From positions 76,301,291-76,365,290 of the forward strand of contig CM043948.1 of the NCBI GenBank assembly GCA_014529385.2: a stretch of DNA of 64,000 nucleotides. The letters run 5' to 3'. Source of the stretch: Adiantum capillus-veneris. Its lineage: Eukaryota; Streptophyta; Polypodiopsida; Polypodiales; Pteridaceae. Below are positions 23,965-37,874 of the stretch, piece by piece. Below the pieces are notes generated by a model. It worked only from the letters and a program-made list of their open reading frames with translations, did no database searches and was not told the origin of the DNA. Numbering within the stretch: position 1 is the stretch's first letter; the number at the start of each line of letters is the position of its first letter. The position numbers were made by a program, and so were the translations under genes.

Positions 23965-25745
23965 CCATGCAGTGCGACGTGGAAGTCAATAGCTATTAGA
24001 GATGAAGGATTAAATAATACCTAGCCCCTCTCTACAGTGCGACATGGTGGTCAGCAGCAGCTAGAGATGAGAAATTTATTAGATCCAATCAACCTGTAGT
24101 GCGACACCATGGTCAACAACACTCAGGATTGAAGGATGTAAATTATCTATCCCCTCCCTGTAGTGCGACACGGTTGTTTGGCGAATGAAGCAACGGTTGT
24201 TTGGTTGTTTCCAGAGAAGGATCACATTTTTCTGAGAAACCATTGTAAAATTCTTTTGTAAGGAAGCATCTCTAAGCCGAGAATGTCAAAGGATGTATGA
24301 TTATTCCTATGGGAGCAATTGTATATTAGAGAGCCAATTAGATGTTTATGAGCTTATGGCCGGACAAGCCCTTTGTAAAGACCTAATCTATAAAGGTCAT
24401 TTTTTGTAAGTTGGAGAATAATCTTTTTTGATGGAGAACTGAGAAGACAGCGTATGTTTGAGAGCTCCTTCTTGTTGAAACTTGTAATCTTCGCCATTGT
24501 GGCTACGGTAATCCAAATTCAGGTTTGTTTATTGCATTGTGTTCCTCTCATCTTGCTCTTCCATTCAAGTGTAATCATTCAAGATTCGGTGTAGGTTTTC
24601 AACTACGAGTTTGGGGCCTTGAATCGCTGTTTTAAGTGTCTATATGCGTGTTTTATGTTGTTTTGACCCTAGGAGGGGCTTTAGGGACCCTAAAACGACC
24701 CATTAGGATCACTTGTTTGCTGTTTTTGCTGACTTTGGGATGAACGATCGTGATCGTTTTACCTCTCCAGAATGCCGTGACAGTGATCCTCTATAGCTTC
24801 TCTTCAAGTTTCGTGCGATTCCGATATGATTTTCATGGTAAACGGGCTTGATGACTGGAGAGCTATGTAGGAGGACGTAGGCAGATTACTTGGCGGTAAT
24901 GCGTTTGATTTGCTAGTAGAGTTAGTAATTGCATCTCTTGGAGTTCACTTCATTAGGAATGACACCCTAGTGAGTTTCCATGCCTCATCCGAGTCGCTTC
25001 CCTTGTATTGATAAATATGTTGATGCTTGAGAGCTATGCTATGACGTCTGTCGCGGTGACCTGCAAACAACGGTGATCAACAACAACCAGAGACAAAGAA
25101 TCTATTAAATCCAATCTTCTTGGAGTGCGATACGATGGTCAGCAACAACCAACAGAGATGGATTTAAAAACCCTAAACCCCTCCTTGCGGTGTGACACGG
25201 TGGTCAGTAACAACTAGAGATGAGGAATCTATTAAATCCAATCTTCTTGCGGTGCGACACGATGGTCAGAAACAGTCAAGAACAAAGGATTTGATAACCC
25301 TAAACCCCTCCTTGCAGTGCGACACAGTGGTCAACAACATACAAAGATGATGAATCTATTAAATCCAATCTTCTTGCAATGAGATGCGATGGCCAGCAAT
25401 AGTCAAGAACAAAGGATTTGAAAATCCTAAACCCCTCCCTGTCGTGTGACACGGTGGTCATCCACAGACAAAGACAAAGAATCTATTCTATTAAATCTGA
25501 TCTTTCAATGGTGCGACACAATGGTCAACAACAACTAGAAAGAAAATATGGAAGATAGCTAATCTCTCCCTGTAGTGCGACTCGGTGGTCAACAACAACT
25601 AGAGATGGAAAATCTAGTTGTACAACCTAAGATACTCCTTGCAGTGCGACACGGAGGTCAACAATAGTCAAGGACAAAGCGTCTAAAGTCTAGCCCCCCT
25701 TGCAGTGTGTCACGAGGATCAACACAACCAAGGACGGGTGTCTAA
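23965..25745. repeat. ~64-bp satellite-like array with GTGCGACACGGTGGTCA core
   Basis: At least 14 units. The core GTGCGACACGGTGGTCA is followed by ACAACAACTAGAGATG and then AATCTATTAAATCCAATC or CCCTAAACCCCTCC, so odd and even units alternate. Cores lie near 23971, 24036, 24098, 24161, then 25119, 25187, 25249, 25314, 25443, 25511, 25573, 25639 and 25704. The gap is the inserted solo LTR. A related tail with CTAACACTAAGG and CTCCACAACAAC repeats continues to about 25870. It lies directly upstream of the kinase pseudogene. Confidence 0.8.
24175..25069. mobile_element. Solo LTR inserted in the satellite
   Basis: An 895-bp unit starting TGTTTGG and ending GCAAACA, flanked by the 5-bp repeat ACGGT at 24170-24174 and 25070-25074. 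Removing it restores a satellite unit (GCGACACGGT followed by GATCAACAAC). It has no internal coding. The TG...CA ends and the 5-bp duplication fit an LTR left behind after recombination. Confidence 0.72.
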
Positions 25746-25946
25746 ACCTGAAAACTAACACTAAGGTGTGAGCAAAGCTCCACAACAACAACGCTAGCAA
25801 AAAAAACTTACAAACTAACACTGAGAAGTGCGATCATAGCTCCACAACAACAGTGCTAGCAATTAAATTTCACAAAGAAAAACATAAAAAAATAGAAGAA
25901 GAAATTACCTGACTCCCGAGGGCACTATCACTATCGAAGCAAGCTA

Positions 25947-27243
<1,297 letters not shown>

Positions 27244-27249
27244 GCATCC

Positions 27250-29840
27250 TAGTTCGCACCTAAAACCGTAGGTGGTGCCCCAAATTTGCATAGGGTACAA
27301 AAGCCTCTACAAATTCATCAACCTGCACTGGACTTGTTCCCACATTTTTGATAGTTACCTTGTTTATCGACTGCATATCCTGTATGAACCTCAATGTACC
27401 ATTCTTCTTGGGAACCATAAACCACCTGTTAGAGTAAGGAGCTCAAGAGGGCTCCAAAATTTTCATCTTAATTTTCTCATTCAGCAAATCAACCAACTTA
27501 GGAAGATGAGCCTTTGGAACAAGAATAGGCCGTAAATTCCAAGGCAAATGCGGAATAGTAAATATTACCATGGGAGCTACAACACTAGGATCAATGCAAC
27601 CGATCTCACCTGGTTGGAAAGAAAAAGCCTTCCCATGCTTCCTTGAAAACATTCTATCTCCTCTTGATTTAGAAAGTCTGTATCACCAATCTTTACTTCC
27701 TATAGAGTTTCTTCAGTAAATGAGTGCCCTATTTTACCTGGACCTCGGAGGATAGGTTGTTGAGATGCTTTCTCCATAACTATATCACTCTCTTTTAGCA
27801 ATGCAATGGCCACTGGTCTAACCTTCTTTGCCAATATTTTGTATGTTTTATTCACTTGGACCTCTTCTACATTTAACTCTTCTTTGAATTTCAAGATAAA
27901 ATCATACATGTTAAGAGAGTTTTACCTTAACCAGATTTATCCCATCTTGATCATTAGATTGTATGATCATATCCAACTCTCCCATTGTATCCACAAATGC
28001 ATATTCTTAAAAAATACATGAAATTGCTTCATTTGGGTCCAATATTTCACATCCTTGAAGTATGCCTTGGACATTGCAAACATGTTTCCTCTTCCATTTG
28101 TACAAATCATTAAATTTTTTGTAACATACCAAACAGCCTGAAGCCAATCCCAAAAATCCTATAAACATTCGCTGTTAGTGAGAAATTTTTCTCCAAAGCA
28201 CCATCATAGTCCCGCTTTACAACGTCACTTGGAGAAAATCTTGAAAACCCCTATTCTCTTTGAAGTCTTTCATCAACTTCGATAATGGATGATCTCTTAA
28301 GGTATCCCTATTCCTAGCATGATCCACACAAATGGTTAGAAATTGGATTGCTTTCTTACCATCATGACTTATGATTTTAGCATACGTGGATCCATCATCC
28401 AAAACTTTGGTTTCCATCCTCACTGCTGTAATGTATGGCTGCCCTAAGATGACTGGATACGTAGAGTAATTCTGCATGAAAAAAATTTCTTCATTGCTTA
28501 CATCCCCTATGGTTATTTTAACATTAGGGCATGCACCATACAAATCCCCTGATTGTGCATCGGCAGCTTGGATACACCACCCATGTTCCATATCGAGAGG
28601 ACACTTTCCTTTCAAGAATAATCTCTTTGACATAAGGTTCACTTCTGACCCATGATCTACCAATGCAACAACCGGCACCTCTACATCACCTACCTTTACC
28701 AAGGTTTTAGTAGTAGCCTTGGCTCAATGATTTCGTGTAAAATGGCTGTGAGGTACATATTCTCCATACTCATCCTCATGAAATCTGACATGCCTTACTT
28801 GTCTTGTAAGCTCATTGTTGTCCACTGTGCTTCCCTATTCATCTTTGGCTAGTTCTTCTTCATTAACACTACCCATAATAGCTTCAATTTGTTCATAAAT
28901 TCTCCATACCCCATGTGTCCTGGTTGGGTCGTTTTCAGGCCCATAGTATATTTGGCTCTTCCTTTTCATGAGATCAATAATACTGTCATGGAATTCCCAC
29001 TTTGCAATACCTAGGATCTCACCTAGGGTGAAATCCACCCTACTATTCAGAATGCATTCCTCAAGTACCTTCCTCACATTAGTAGCCTGTTCAATATCAG
29101 ATCTCAGCTTATATGAAGGGCCTTGGGTTTTTCCCACCTTTTTCTCCTTCTCAGCTTCATCCACCATTGAGATGTCGAGAGGGGTAAGAGGCACTCCTAA
29201 GATAGACTCCTTTCCCTTTGGTACCTCTCACCTCGTCGTTCTCTTTGAAATTCCTACCAGATCCTCTTCCCTCTTTCTCTTCTCTTCTTAAAAAGCCTTG
29301 TTGTTTTGAGATTTAGCTATGTATGCATATACTGAGAGGGAATCTATAGGGTCTTTCCACCTAGTAGTCTTTCTAATACAATTTTCCACTTGACACAATT
29401 CTTGATACCCAACTTTTCCTTTTTTCTCTGTTGTCATATCATATGACGAGAAGGCCCCATTCATTCTAGAACCTTCAACTGGTTTTTCATGCCCTTTGTT
29501 CTCAATCTGCACACCGTAAGTCAGTGCTTCAGCTTCACTCGCATGGTGTTCTTGCAATATCTCTTCTATGCTTTTCTTCATACCACCTCTTCCATATTTG
29601 GTCTTTAGAGGCAACCTTGTTTCTCACAAGTGTATCAGACCATCCTTCCAGAAAACCACATCTTTACACTTGGATTCACCAAACTCCCCACACTCATTCT
29701 TGACATGGTCAGGACTAGTGGTTCGCTTTGTCTTGACCGGGAAGTTGAACGTTTCTCTTCAAGCTTTGCAACTTTCAAATTAATATTCAATTCCTGGATC
29801 CCCTTCACAATCTTATCCATGAAAAACTCCTCACAGTAGC
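27250..29840 (-). mobile_element. Ty3/gypsy remnant: gag, protease and start of reverse transcriptase
   Basis: Minus-strand pieces in gag-to-pol order. Gag: 29635-29820 and 29288-29614, with the lineage motif KTKYGRGGMKK, and 28835-29194 with YKLRSDIEQATNVRKVLEE and FTLGEILGIAKWEFH. Aspartic protease: 28217-28702, active site ALVDHGSEVNLM. Pre-RT: 27700-27909 and 27443-27652, with WNLRPILVPKAHLPKLVDLL. Start of RT: 27270-27440, with WFMVPKKNGTLRFIQDMQ and VDEFVEAF. It stops before the catalytic YxDD region at the (CT)n tract. There are several stops and frameshifts, and no LTR was identified at either end. Confidence 0.85.
28217..28702 (-). pseudogene. Retroviral-type aspartic protease fragment
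   Basis: A 161-codon frame. The catalytic motif VDHGSEVNLMS (usually D-T/S-G-S/A) lies near residues 15-25, followed by the flap region and the conserved PVILGQPYITA near residues 83-93, typical of gypsy proteases. His replaces the usual Thr/Ser after the catalytic Asp. It is part of the 27250-29840 remnant. Confidence 0.8.
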
Positions 29841-29971
29841 CCCATCATGCTTGCCCTTCCCATGGCTAGATGCCAAAGAAACTATGCATCATCTCAATAC
29901 CTTTCATATTGAAGTATCTCTCTAGGAAATAGAATGTGCACCTACTTTGAATTGTGAAGCAACACCATCAG

Positions 29972-30135
29972 ACCACACCCAGTGTCGTTTAACAGTGCAT
30001 CCTTGACCTCTCAACCATTCATTATGCGCAAGAAAGTAGAGTTGTCTCATCAAACCACACCCAATGTCGTTTGACACTGCATCCTTGACCTTTCAGCCAC
30101 TCATTATGCAGAAGAAAAAAGTGTTGCACAAATAA
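29972..30135. repeat. 82-bp tandem duplication
   Basis: Two copies, starting at ACCACACCCAGTGTCG (29972) and ACCACACCCAATGTCG (30054), about 88% alike. Each continues TGCATCCTTGACC and CATTATGC. Confidence 0.75.
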
Positions 30136-30432
30136 AGTGTCATGGATTTTGTCATCAGAGATGTCGAAGTGGGTCATTTTTTGAATGGCACCAAGCACAT
30201 CACATGAGTACAAAATGTGAACCAAGATTGTCACTTGCATTGAATACCAATGCATTGAATGAATCTCATTTTGCACCTTGAAGGAGCAATTCTCTGCAAA
30301 ATTCTCTGCAAAATGCATGACTAGCCCTGTAGCCCATATCTTCCATGGCGCAACCGATTGAGTGCTTCCTTGAAGTATATAAGTTGCACACGGTTTCACA
30401 ATAGAAACTATTGTGGTCCAGGCTACTTGCAT
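30022..30432 (-). CDS. Unidentified 136-codon ORF over the tandem duplication
   Basis: An open minus frame with an Ile/Val/Trp-rich N-terminal half (TTIVSIVKPCATYILQG) and a His/Trp-rich C-terminal end (HNEWLKGQGCSVKRHWVW) that is encoded by the duplicated 82-bp unit. Protein-like composition is the only support. No family is recognised, and it may be a captured exon or chance. The first ATG lies near the 30432 end. Confidence 0.25.
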   Translation of the reverse strand: MQVAWTTIVSIVKPCATYILQGSTQSVAPWKIWATGLVMHFAENFAENCSFKVQNEIHSMHWYSMQVTILVHILYSCDVLGAIQKMTHFDISDDKIHDTLFVQHFFLLHNEWLKGQGCSVKRHWVWFDETTLLSCA

Positions 30433-30499
30433 ATGAAGGATGGCTTTAGACCATCAAAACATCTAAGGGAAATTATCATGTCTCGATGAGCCTCTCAAA

Positions 30500-33010
30500 A
30501 CTGCATATCAAATTCTCTCTATGAAATAGAAGACACACTAAAAAACACTATCAAGAATTATAAATCACTTTCAGGCAATCTATAGCATTGTTAAGCACTA
30601 TGATGCACTCTCAAGTAGTATAATGCACTGTGAAGCATTGGTTTCCAGTGATAAGCACATTATGGAAAACTTAGAATTACTTGGATGCACTTGGATACAC
30701 TTCATAGCACTTGACAACACTTGGAAATGTTTTTAAATCTCTACCAAGCTCTGTAGAGCATGATTAAGCATTTGGAAGAACTTAGATGCACTTGGAAGAA
30801 CTTAAATGAACTTGGAAGTTCTAAAAAGAATTTGAATGCACTTAGAATGACATGGAAGCACTAGGAATTACTAGGAAGCACTCAAAAGCACCTAAAAGAA
30901 CTTGGAAGCTTTTAGAAACACTTAAAATCACTTACAAGCACTATAAAGCACTTAAAATTGCTAATCACTTAGACACACTTTGCGACACTTAGAAGCAATT
31001 AGAAGCACTCATGTCATAAAATCTAATATCTAACTAACCCAAATGATTTTCTCATATTAAATTGATCACTTAATGTGGGAGAATAAACGGGAACAAGTGT
31101 TAAGATATAGGTATGTGCTTATAGATCTATCTCAACACGGGGCCAATGGTAAAGGGGCCCAAAAGGGAGATGGTCTATCAAAGAGCAAGGCTAACCAATG
31201 GAGCATAAGACCTTAGGGTTAGCTTCATTGAAGACCTCCAATAAATGTGTGTAAAAGTACTTTGACCTTAAGTAAGCTAGGGCTGAGCTTGAGGTGGGAA
31301 CCCGGCCCAAGCTCGAGGTGCTTGTCATGCTTGAGGTGTTTTTCATGCTTGAGGTGCTTGATTAAGATGCTTGAGGTGCTTGACTGGCTCCATGCTTGAG
31401 GTGCTTGACTTGCTGCATGATTAAAGTACTTGAGGTGCCTTGAGAAGCTTGCCTGAGATGCTTGTGGGAACACCCCCTAGTTCAAGTGCTTTGTCATGCT
31501 TGATGAGTAAGGTGCTTGATCACCTAAAGTCAAAATCATTCCTACAAGAGGGGGGGCGAGCCCTTTTCCTAGGAGCTAGAGAGAGAACACCCACTCACAC
31601 ACACAAGGGAAGCCCCAACTTGAAGAGGCAGCAAGGACACATGTCAGGCCCCTACCCATGTTACCTTCATGTGTTGCTTGAAGCCTATTGGCTAAGCTTC
31701 AAAGGGGTCCAATGATAAATTACTTGAATTATCTAATTGATTTTTCATTTATCAAGTCCTCTCTCTCAAAGGGGAAAGGGGGACACTTGTCCCAAGGCTA
31801 CCCATGTTGCTTGTAATGGCTCTTGCTTGTGATTGGCTAGGCCTGGAAGGGTCCAATGAGCTTCAGGCATGAGCTACAAGGGGGGGTCGACCCAAGCAAG
31901 CTAGGGGGGTGCCTAGGGGGTATACTCACCCACACACACTCACAATCACTCGCATGGGTGCTATGCAAAGTGCAAGAGCTCCCTCTCCAAGCAAGTAGAG
32001 GTTGAGAGCCTACACCAACACTCTTGGCTATGGAGTGCAAATCCAACCAAGAGCCATGCTTCAATGCTTAAGCTTGCCATCTCCTTCTTCTTCATTACTA
32101 TGCTATTATGTATGCTAGCAACAAGAGTATGATAAGTGAGGAACTAATTCTTTCTCCTACGAAATGTTTCTTCTTCCTCTTCCCTACCCTCATTCCCTGC
32201 TAGCTCTCTCCACCTTCGAAGGTGTTTGAGGTCTTGGGACTGAGGCTTGGGATAGTTAAAGCTTTCTTCAAGTTTATGTTATGTTTGTGGTGCATGAAGC
32301 CTTCCATCTTCATGGCATCACCTAGGTCACAAGGAACACAAAGACTGTATTGTAACAAGTCTCTCTTTATGGGAGAAATCATAATACAAATGCCTATTGG
32401 AGGGGGGACCGGCTCCACATAAATCCGGTCCTCAATTGTTGTCATGTTCTCTAAACTCTCTCTCTTGCAAAAGTATTGTCTATGCCAAGTTAACTAATTG
32501 CTATGATTATGTTGCTATCTTCAATTATGTCTACCGCTATGCTCACAAAATCATTTCTTGAAAGTACTCTCATTAAATTCCGCTATTCTCAAATTGAATA
32601 GGCAAATTCCATTACAACTCACAAGCCCTGAGAAACACTTAGAAGCACTATGAAGTACTTAGAATTGCTAAGCACTCAAAAGCATTGTGAGGCACTTAGA
32701 AGCTCTATGAAGAACTTAGAAGTACTTAGAAGCACTCAAAAGCACTATGAAGCACTCCAAAACACTTGGAAGCACTTATAATCACTATGAAGAACTGAGA
32801 AGCACCTAGAAGCACTTAGAGACAACACTCAAAATAACTTGTACTTATGTTCACTTGTGAAAGTATGTCAAACACTATAGAGCATTGTTAAATGATCTAA
32901 AAGTGCTTAGATGTAATCACTTGCAAAGCTATGTAAAGCACTAAAGAACTGTAATGATTTGTTTGGCACTTGGAAACATTCGGAAGCATGGTCAAGCACT
33001 TAGTAAACCT
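30500..33010. repeat. Degenerate ~11-12-bp minisatellite (AAGCACTTAG-like), split by a solo LTR
   Basis: 30500-31010 and 32622-33010 consist of loosely repeated GAAGCACTTAGAAGCACT-type units. The intervening 31012-32616 is an inserted LTR. Before the insertion the array would have been about 0.9 kb. Confidence 0.75.
31012..32616 (+). mobile_element. Solo LTR of a gypsy/chromovirus-type element, TSD ACTCA
   Basis: Starts TGTCATAAAATC and ends CATTACA. It is flanked by ACTCA at 31007-31011 and 32617-32621. It is about 1.6 kb long and homologous in inverted orientation to the LTR at 33531-35026. Shared landmarks are CATATTAAAnTGATnAnTTAATGTGGGA, CTCAACACGGGGCCAATGG, CACCTTCGAAGGTGTTTGAGG and GGAGGGGGGACCGGCTCCA. 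No internal sequence is attached, so it is a recombination remnant. Confidence 0.85.
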
Positions 33011-33043
33011 CTATTACACACTCTTAACAGGCAAATCGACTAG

Positions 33044-33530
33044 ATGGCCAGGATGCAGCACATGTGCACTCTTGCCTATCCTATTTTGAACAACATATTT
33101 CTTGTTTGGGGAGATGCGGATTTTCACCAACCAGAACTAAAAGAAAATTTCCTTAATTTTATTGGTGGTGGTGCATTTGATGGTGACAAGCATCCAAGGG
33201 AAGCGACCCTTCCTCTGCTTCATGATGCAGCCAAACATTGGAAACACTCACATTCCTCTGATGGAGGCCTAAAGATTTGGCAACATCTCTACCACTCATT
33301 TCATTATCACCACCACATGCACCATTGAGGCATGCCATGACAGTAGCCCGCTTTAAAAATAAATCATTATTTGAATGGGATGTCTTCAACTCAGATAATA
33401 TATGACAAATGTTAGAGAAAATGACTCTCTCAATTGTCCTTGACGTGTGCTACAACACTGAGAATGTTGGATAATGAAGAAGTTGCTGTAGAATCTTCGT
33501 TTGAAGGCCCTAAGAGATCCCGTTTGTTTG
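33044..33530. other. Spacer between the two inverted LTRs; weak ORF
   Basis: The plus frame 33044-33328 (94 codons, ends HYHHHMHH) has an aromatic and acidic middle (FLVWGDADFHQPELKENF) but no family I know. It is probably host DNA or a small exon remnant. Confidence 0.25.
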
Positions 33531-35026
33531 TGTAATGCAAATGGCCTATGAACTTTGAGAATAGCGGAATTAAGAGAATTAGAGTGAGCATTTTTGCGAG
33601 ATTACTTTGAGAACTTGGAGGGTGAACTTAATTGCTAGTAGCAACATAAACATAGTACTTAATTAACTTGGCATGAACAATACTTTTGCAAGAGAGAGAG
33701 TATTAGAGAACATGACAATAGATGAGGACCGGATTTACTTGGAGCCGGTCCCCCCTCCAAAAGGCCTTTGTATTATAAATTATCATCAAGAGAGACTTTG
33801 TTACAATACAATCTTTGTGTTCCTTGTGACCTTGGTGATGCTATGAAGATGGAAAGATTCATGCCTCACAAGCTTAACATAAACTTTACAATAAGCATTA
33901 ACTATCCCAAGCCTCAGTCCCAAGGCCTCAAACACCTTCGAAGGTGGAGAGAGGTAGCAGGGAATGAGGGTAGGGAAGAGGAAGAAGAAACATTCCATAG
34001 GAGAAAGAAATAGTTCCTCACTTATCATCACTCTTCTTGCTATAATAGCATAGTAATGAAGATGAAGAAGATGGCAAGATTAAGCATTGAAGCATGGCTC
34101 TTGGTTGGATTTGCATTCCATAGCCAAGAGTGTTGGTGTAGGCTCTCCACTTCTCAACAAACTTGGAGAAGGAGATGGAGCTCTTGCATTTTTGCACTCC
34201 ACACAATGAGAGAATGTGTATGTGTGTTTGTGGGAAATATACCCCCCTCTCATGCTTGGTCCAACTCTCTCTCTCTCTCTCTCTCTCTCTTATTATTTTA
34301 TTATTTCCTTTGGATATGTGTCCTCTTTTTCCTCTTTTGAGAAAAAAATTAATTATTTATTTTTATGTATCGAAATTCTCATTAGACCCCTTTAAAACCT
34401 AACCAATAGCATTCAAACACATCATGAGGGCCACATGTGGAGGATCATTTGAACATGTGTCTTTTATGCTTATTAAGTCATTTGGTTGAATGGAATACTT
34501 CAAGGACTTATTGAATCAAGCAAGCATGTGTCTTTTATGCTTCTTAAGTCATCTGGTTTGAATTGAATACTTCAAGCCTTAGTCAATCAAGCATGGACGT
34601 TCAAGACTCTTGAGAACTTATTTTTGAATTTAACATTTCAAAAACCTTAGTCATTTAAGCATAAAAATCACCTTAAGCTTTGGGCAAGGTTCCCACAACC
34701 ACTTTAAGTGTCTTAGCACCTCATGCTTGGGTACGATTCCCACCTCGAGGTTACCCTAGTTTACGTAAGGTCAAAGGACTTTCTACACTAACTTTTGGAG
34801 GTCTTTAATGAAGCTAACCCTAATGTCTTTTAAGCTTCATTAGGTAGCATTGCTCTTTGACAGACCATCTCTCATTTGGACCCCTTTACCATTGGCCCCG
34901 TGTTGAGATAGATCCGTAAGCACATGTCTATATTCTAACCCTTGTTCCCATTTATTATCCCACATTAAATTATCAGTTTAATATGAGAAAATCATTTGGG
35001 TTGATTAGATATTAGATTTTATGACA
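33531..35026 (-). mobile_element. 3' LTR of a truncated chromovirus
   Basis: On minus it starts TGTCATAAAATC at 35026 and ends TGCATTACA at 33531. It is directly preceded on minus by the purine-rich AAGAGAGAGGTAA (35027-35039), a polypurine tract, and then by a chromodomain reading frame. It is the inverted partner of the solo LTR at 31012-32616, with a (CT)n tract at 34265-34290 inside it. Confidence 0.85.
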
Positions 35027-35382
35027 TTACCTCTCTCTTGAAATCATAGTCATCCTCGACTATGAGGTAAAAGAGATAAAGCTAAAGTCATTAGTCAATT
35101 TGTCTTAGCGGGTAGACGATCCCTTTTTATCCTAAGAGATCATTCCAAGATGGATGACTAATCCATTTGGTGCTTGGGAGACATAGCTGCCACAAGCATT
35201 CTCCTCTTTAGTCCATTTCAACCTCCCAAATAGAGTGACAAATTCTACATGGTGTGTGAGAGACATCATCATCACAAACACGATTCTTAGTATGCATACT
35301 ACTTAAATTTGTGCATAATAAAAAGAGAAATAGTCTTAGAAGACAAAAAAATTGATCATTTAAAAGAAACATGTACATTTGC

Positions 35383-35650
35383 TTACTCTAATGTAGCATT
35401 GTAAGCGTTGACAAGGTTCATGCTATCCTTAAGCTGGATTACTTGCATCCATCTAGCATCTTCAAAAGCATAATTTTTGAACTTAACAAGATACCGTCGG
35501 ATAATCTTACCATGTCGTAGTACCTTGTCTTCATGCCGAACGATAGCTTCAGGTTGTAGCACATCTTCTTGGTCTTCGATTTTGGGAGGGTCTTCAATAA
35601 TTGGTTCATTTGGAGGCTCTTGTTTCATTAGGGAAAATATGAACCCTGTA
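35383..35650 (-). pseudogene. Chromovirus integrase C-terminus with chromodomain
   Basis: A minus frame beginning with FSLMK (the chromovirus FHVSLLK-like end of integrase). It goes on through an acidic/proline linker to a chromodomain: PEAIVRHEDKVLRHGK, RRYLVKFKNY, then DARWMQVIQLKD. The usual aromatic cage is partly kept (Tyr and Trp). Chromodomains of this type direct integration into heterochromatin. Everything upstream of about 35650 (the rest of pol) is missing, so this is a 3' fragment. Confidence 0.85.
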
Positions 35651-37638
35651 GGGGCCCTTTGGGATTAAGGTTAATAGAGGCCAACTAATAGGAAGAGGGT
35701 GGTAGACACACTCTATACCCTTCAAAAAGTAGGGGGACAAGGTAACCTTACACCTCTTAATGGCCTCTTACCTTGTGAGAAGGTAAGGGAGGTGACTAGG
35801 GGAAAGGAGGAAGGGGGGGAGGGGGACCACTTTGACCTCTTTTCCCCCACTTTTTGGCCCGGATTTACAAATACACTAAAAAAATCAAAATTTCAAAAAA
35901 AATTCAAATTTCAAGTTTTCCCTCCTTAAAAGGTCCCCAAACCTATTTCATGGTCAAAAAAGTATTTTTGACCTCCAAAAGGAAAAAATGTGCACTAAAA
36001 AATTCAAAAAAATGATTTTTTCCAAAAAAAACAAAACATTATTTTCCACCCTCCAAGGTCTTTCCAAACCTATTCTACAACTAAAAAGTGATTTTCTCTC
36101 TCTACAAACCCCTTTCCAATCTCTCCATTGCTGCAACAACCACATGTACCCCCTATAGTCTAGCATTATCTCTCTGCTAGCTTTCTCCCACCTCCATTGT
36201 AGCACCAAGCAAGCTCCTCCCCCATCTCTTCCCCTTGCCCACCACATAGTTTCACAGCAAGCTAGCTCCTCTCCCTTCTCTCACCTCCATTACAGCATGA
36301 AACAAGATTCTACTCCTTCTACTTTCATTCACTCACACTACATGGAAACCTCTACTCCCGAAGGTGGCAAAAGTAAGACCTCACATGACTTGCATACAAC
36401 AACCACAGGAGGTGTGGATAGTGTGTGGGCATTGAAAGATAGAATGGTAAGAAAACTACCCTTGTAGCTTACATTCAAAGCTTAACATCATCTCCATATT
36501 TAAGTTTATCATGCTGGAAAGAACAAACCTCTTTATGGCTTTCAATGTTTAGGCTTCACACCTCTTAACACTGGGTGGTGCTATTTTGTTGATGGCTTTG
36601 GTGCGCCATCTATAGTTGTGTAGCATGTGTTTGAGTCTCACAATGCAAGTAAGTTGTGCTATCTATGGAGAGTCATGATAGATTTTTCTTATAATTTATT
36701 CTTTGTATAGTTGTCATTAGATTATTAGAATGATATCATTTTGTACTTTAAAACTTTGTGCTCACATAATATATTGTTTACTTACAGAGTCAAATTTTTT
36801 TCAGAGGACATGAGCAAGCAACCATGTGCAGAGATGGAAGTCACTATATTTTTGTTCCGTGAGGAACCTTTCACTACCATGTTAAAGGATTTTGATAAGA
36901 ATAGTAGAATTTTTGTAGAATCTTGAACCAGTAGATACTCTCTACGAGCTCTTAGAAAAGCCATCCATATAGTACTACTATCTTCCCTAGTATCATAGAC
37001 ACACAATTACTCAAGTGTATATGAATCTCTAGATGATGAAGACAAATACTTGTAGGAGACGCCTAACAACAACAACAACATTGTCTCCGTTTGTAATTAC
37101 TTTCATGAGGCTAGATTCTTCTATAAATGCAATATAAATATGTTCTTTTGGTAAATGGTGTCGCATTGAGTGAGAGTATTTAATTTAGGTTACTGGTGTT
37201 TCATACAGATTTGAGAAATATTGTTGATCTTTATGGATATTTTGATTTTCCTATAAGAAATTTCAAATCTCAAGTCTTAATCACCCCACCATGAAGAAAT
37301 TCAAGCAATATCTTGATTGCAGTTTAATCATTAATGGTTATTCTTATTAAAGTGGATCATAACCTTTGTCAAGATGTCCTCATTTGGGGATGTTTAATAT
37401 TATTTGCAATGTTTCACAAGTTGAGAAAGCTAAATTCTTGCTTTCCAACATGTTATTGTTTCCATACTATGCTTATGCCAAGCTTGACTTAGAGAAATTA
37501 CAAGTTGAGATGGAGGTGTCGATGTATAGGGGTGACTTATTATTGATTTGTGTTTCATCATACGTATATTGTAAAGCCTTTGAGTTTCCACCTTCTTGAG
37601 TAGTGTTGACAAGTTTTTGGTATCAAATGTTTTTGAAT
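35651..37638. other. Host-like DNA flanking the hAT insertion, with weak exon candidates
   Basis: Candidate plus exons are 36298-36447 (MKQDSTPSTFIHSHYMETST..., ending at ATG|GTAAGA, a good donor) and about 36789-36926 (VKFFSEDMSKQPCAEMEVT...FREEPFTTMLKDFDKN). There is a further open frame at 37366-37599, and beyond the hAT element one at 45509-45751. Removing the hAT element joins 37638 to 45339. I do not recognise a protein family. Confidence 0.3.
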
Positions 37639-37646
37639 ATCCCGAT
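37639..37646. repeat. hAT target-site duplication, left copy
   Basis: ATCCCGAT, identical to 45331-45338. Confidence 0.9.
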
Positions 37647-37800
37647 CAGGGATTTCATTAACATAATCACGATGGGGTGATTACGTAAATAACTCTAGTA
37701 TTTACACAAAAAAATCACGTGATCATGTTAATTGTTAAGGTGACTTTGATGATGACCTGCAAAAACCTATAGAGCTGGTTATCCCTCCGAGAACCAACGT

Positions 37801-37874
37801 GCTTTTTCATTTTCTCGGCGGGCCCGCTGGGTATATGCAGTAGCCCGGCGGGTCCGCCGAGAAAATGAAAAAGC
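37801..37874. repeat. GC-rich subterminal hairpin, left end of the hAT element
   Basis: GCTTTTTCATTTTCTCGGCG then GGCCCGCTGGG pairs with CCCGGCGGGTCCGCC then GAGAAAATGAAAAAGC around an ~11-nt loop. The GGCGGGCCCGC core recurs at the right end (45115-45230). Confidence 0.8.

Noticed and set aside
23965-25745. CRISPR-like array
   Set aside because: The units are contiguous diverged tandem repeats without unique spacers, in a plant-type sequence.
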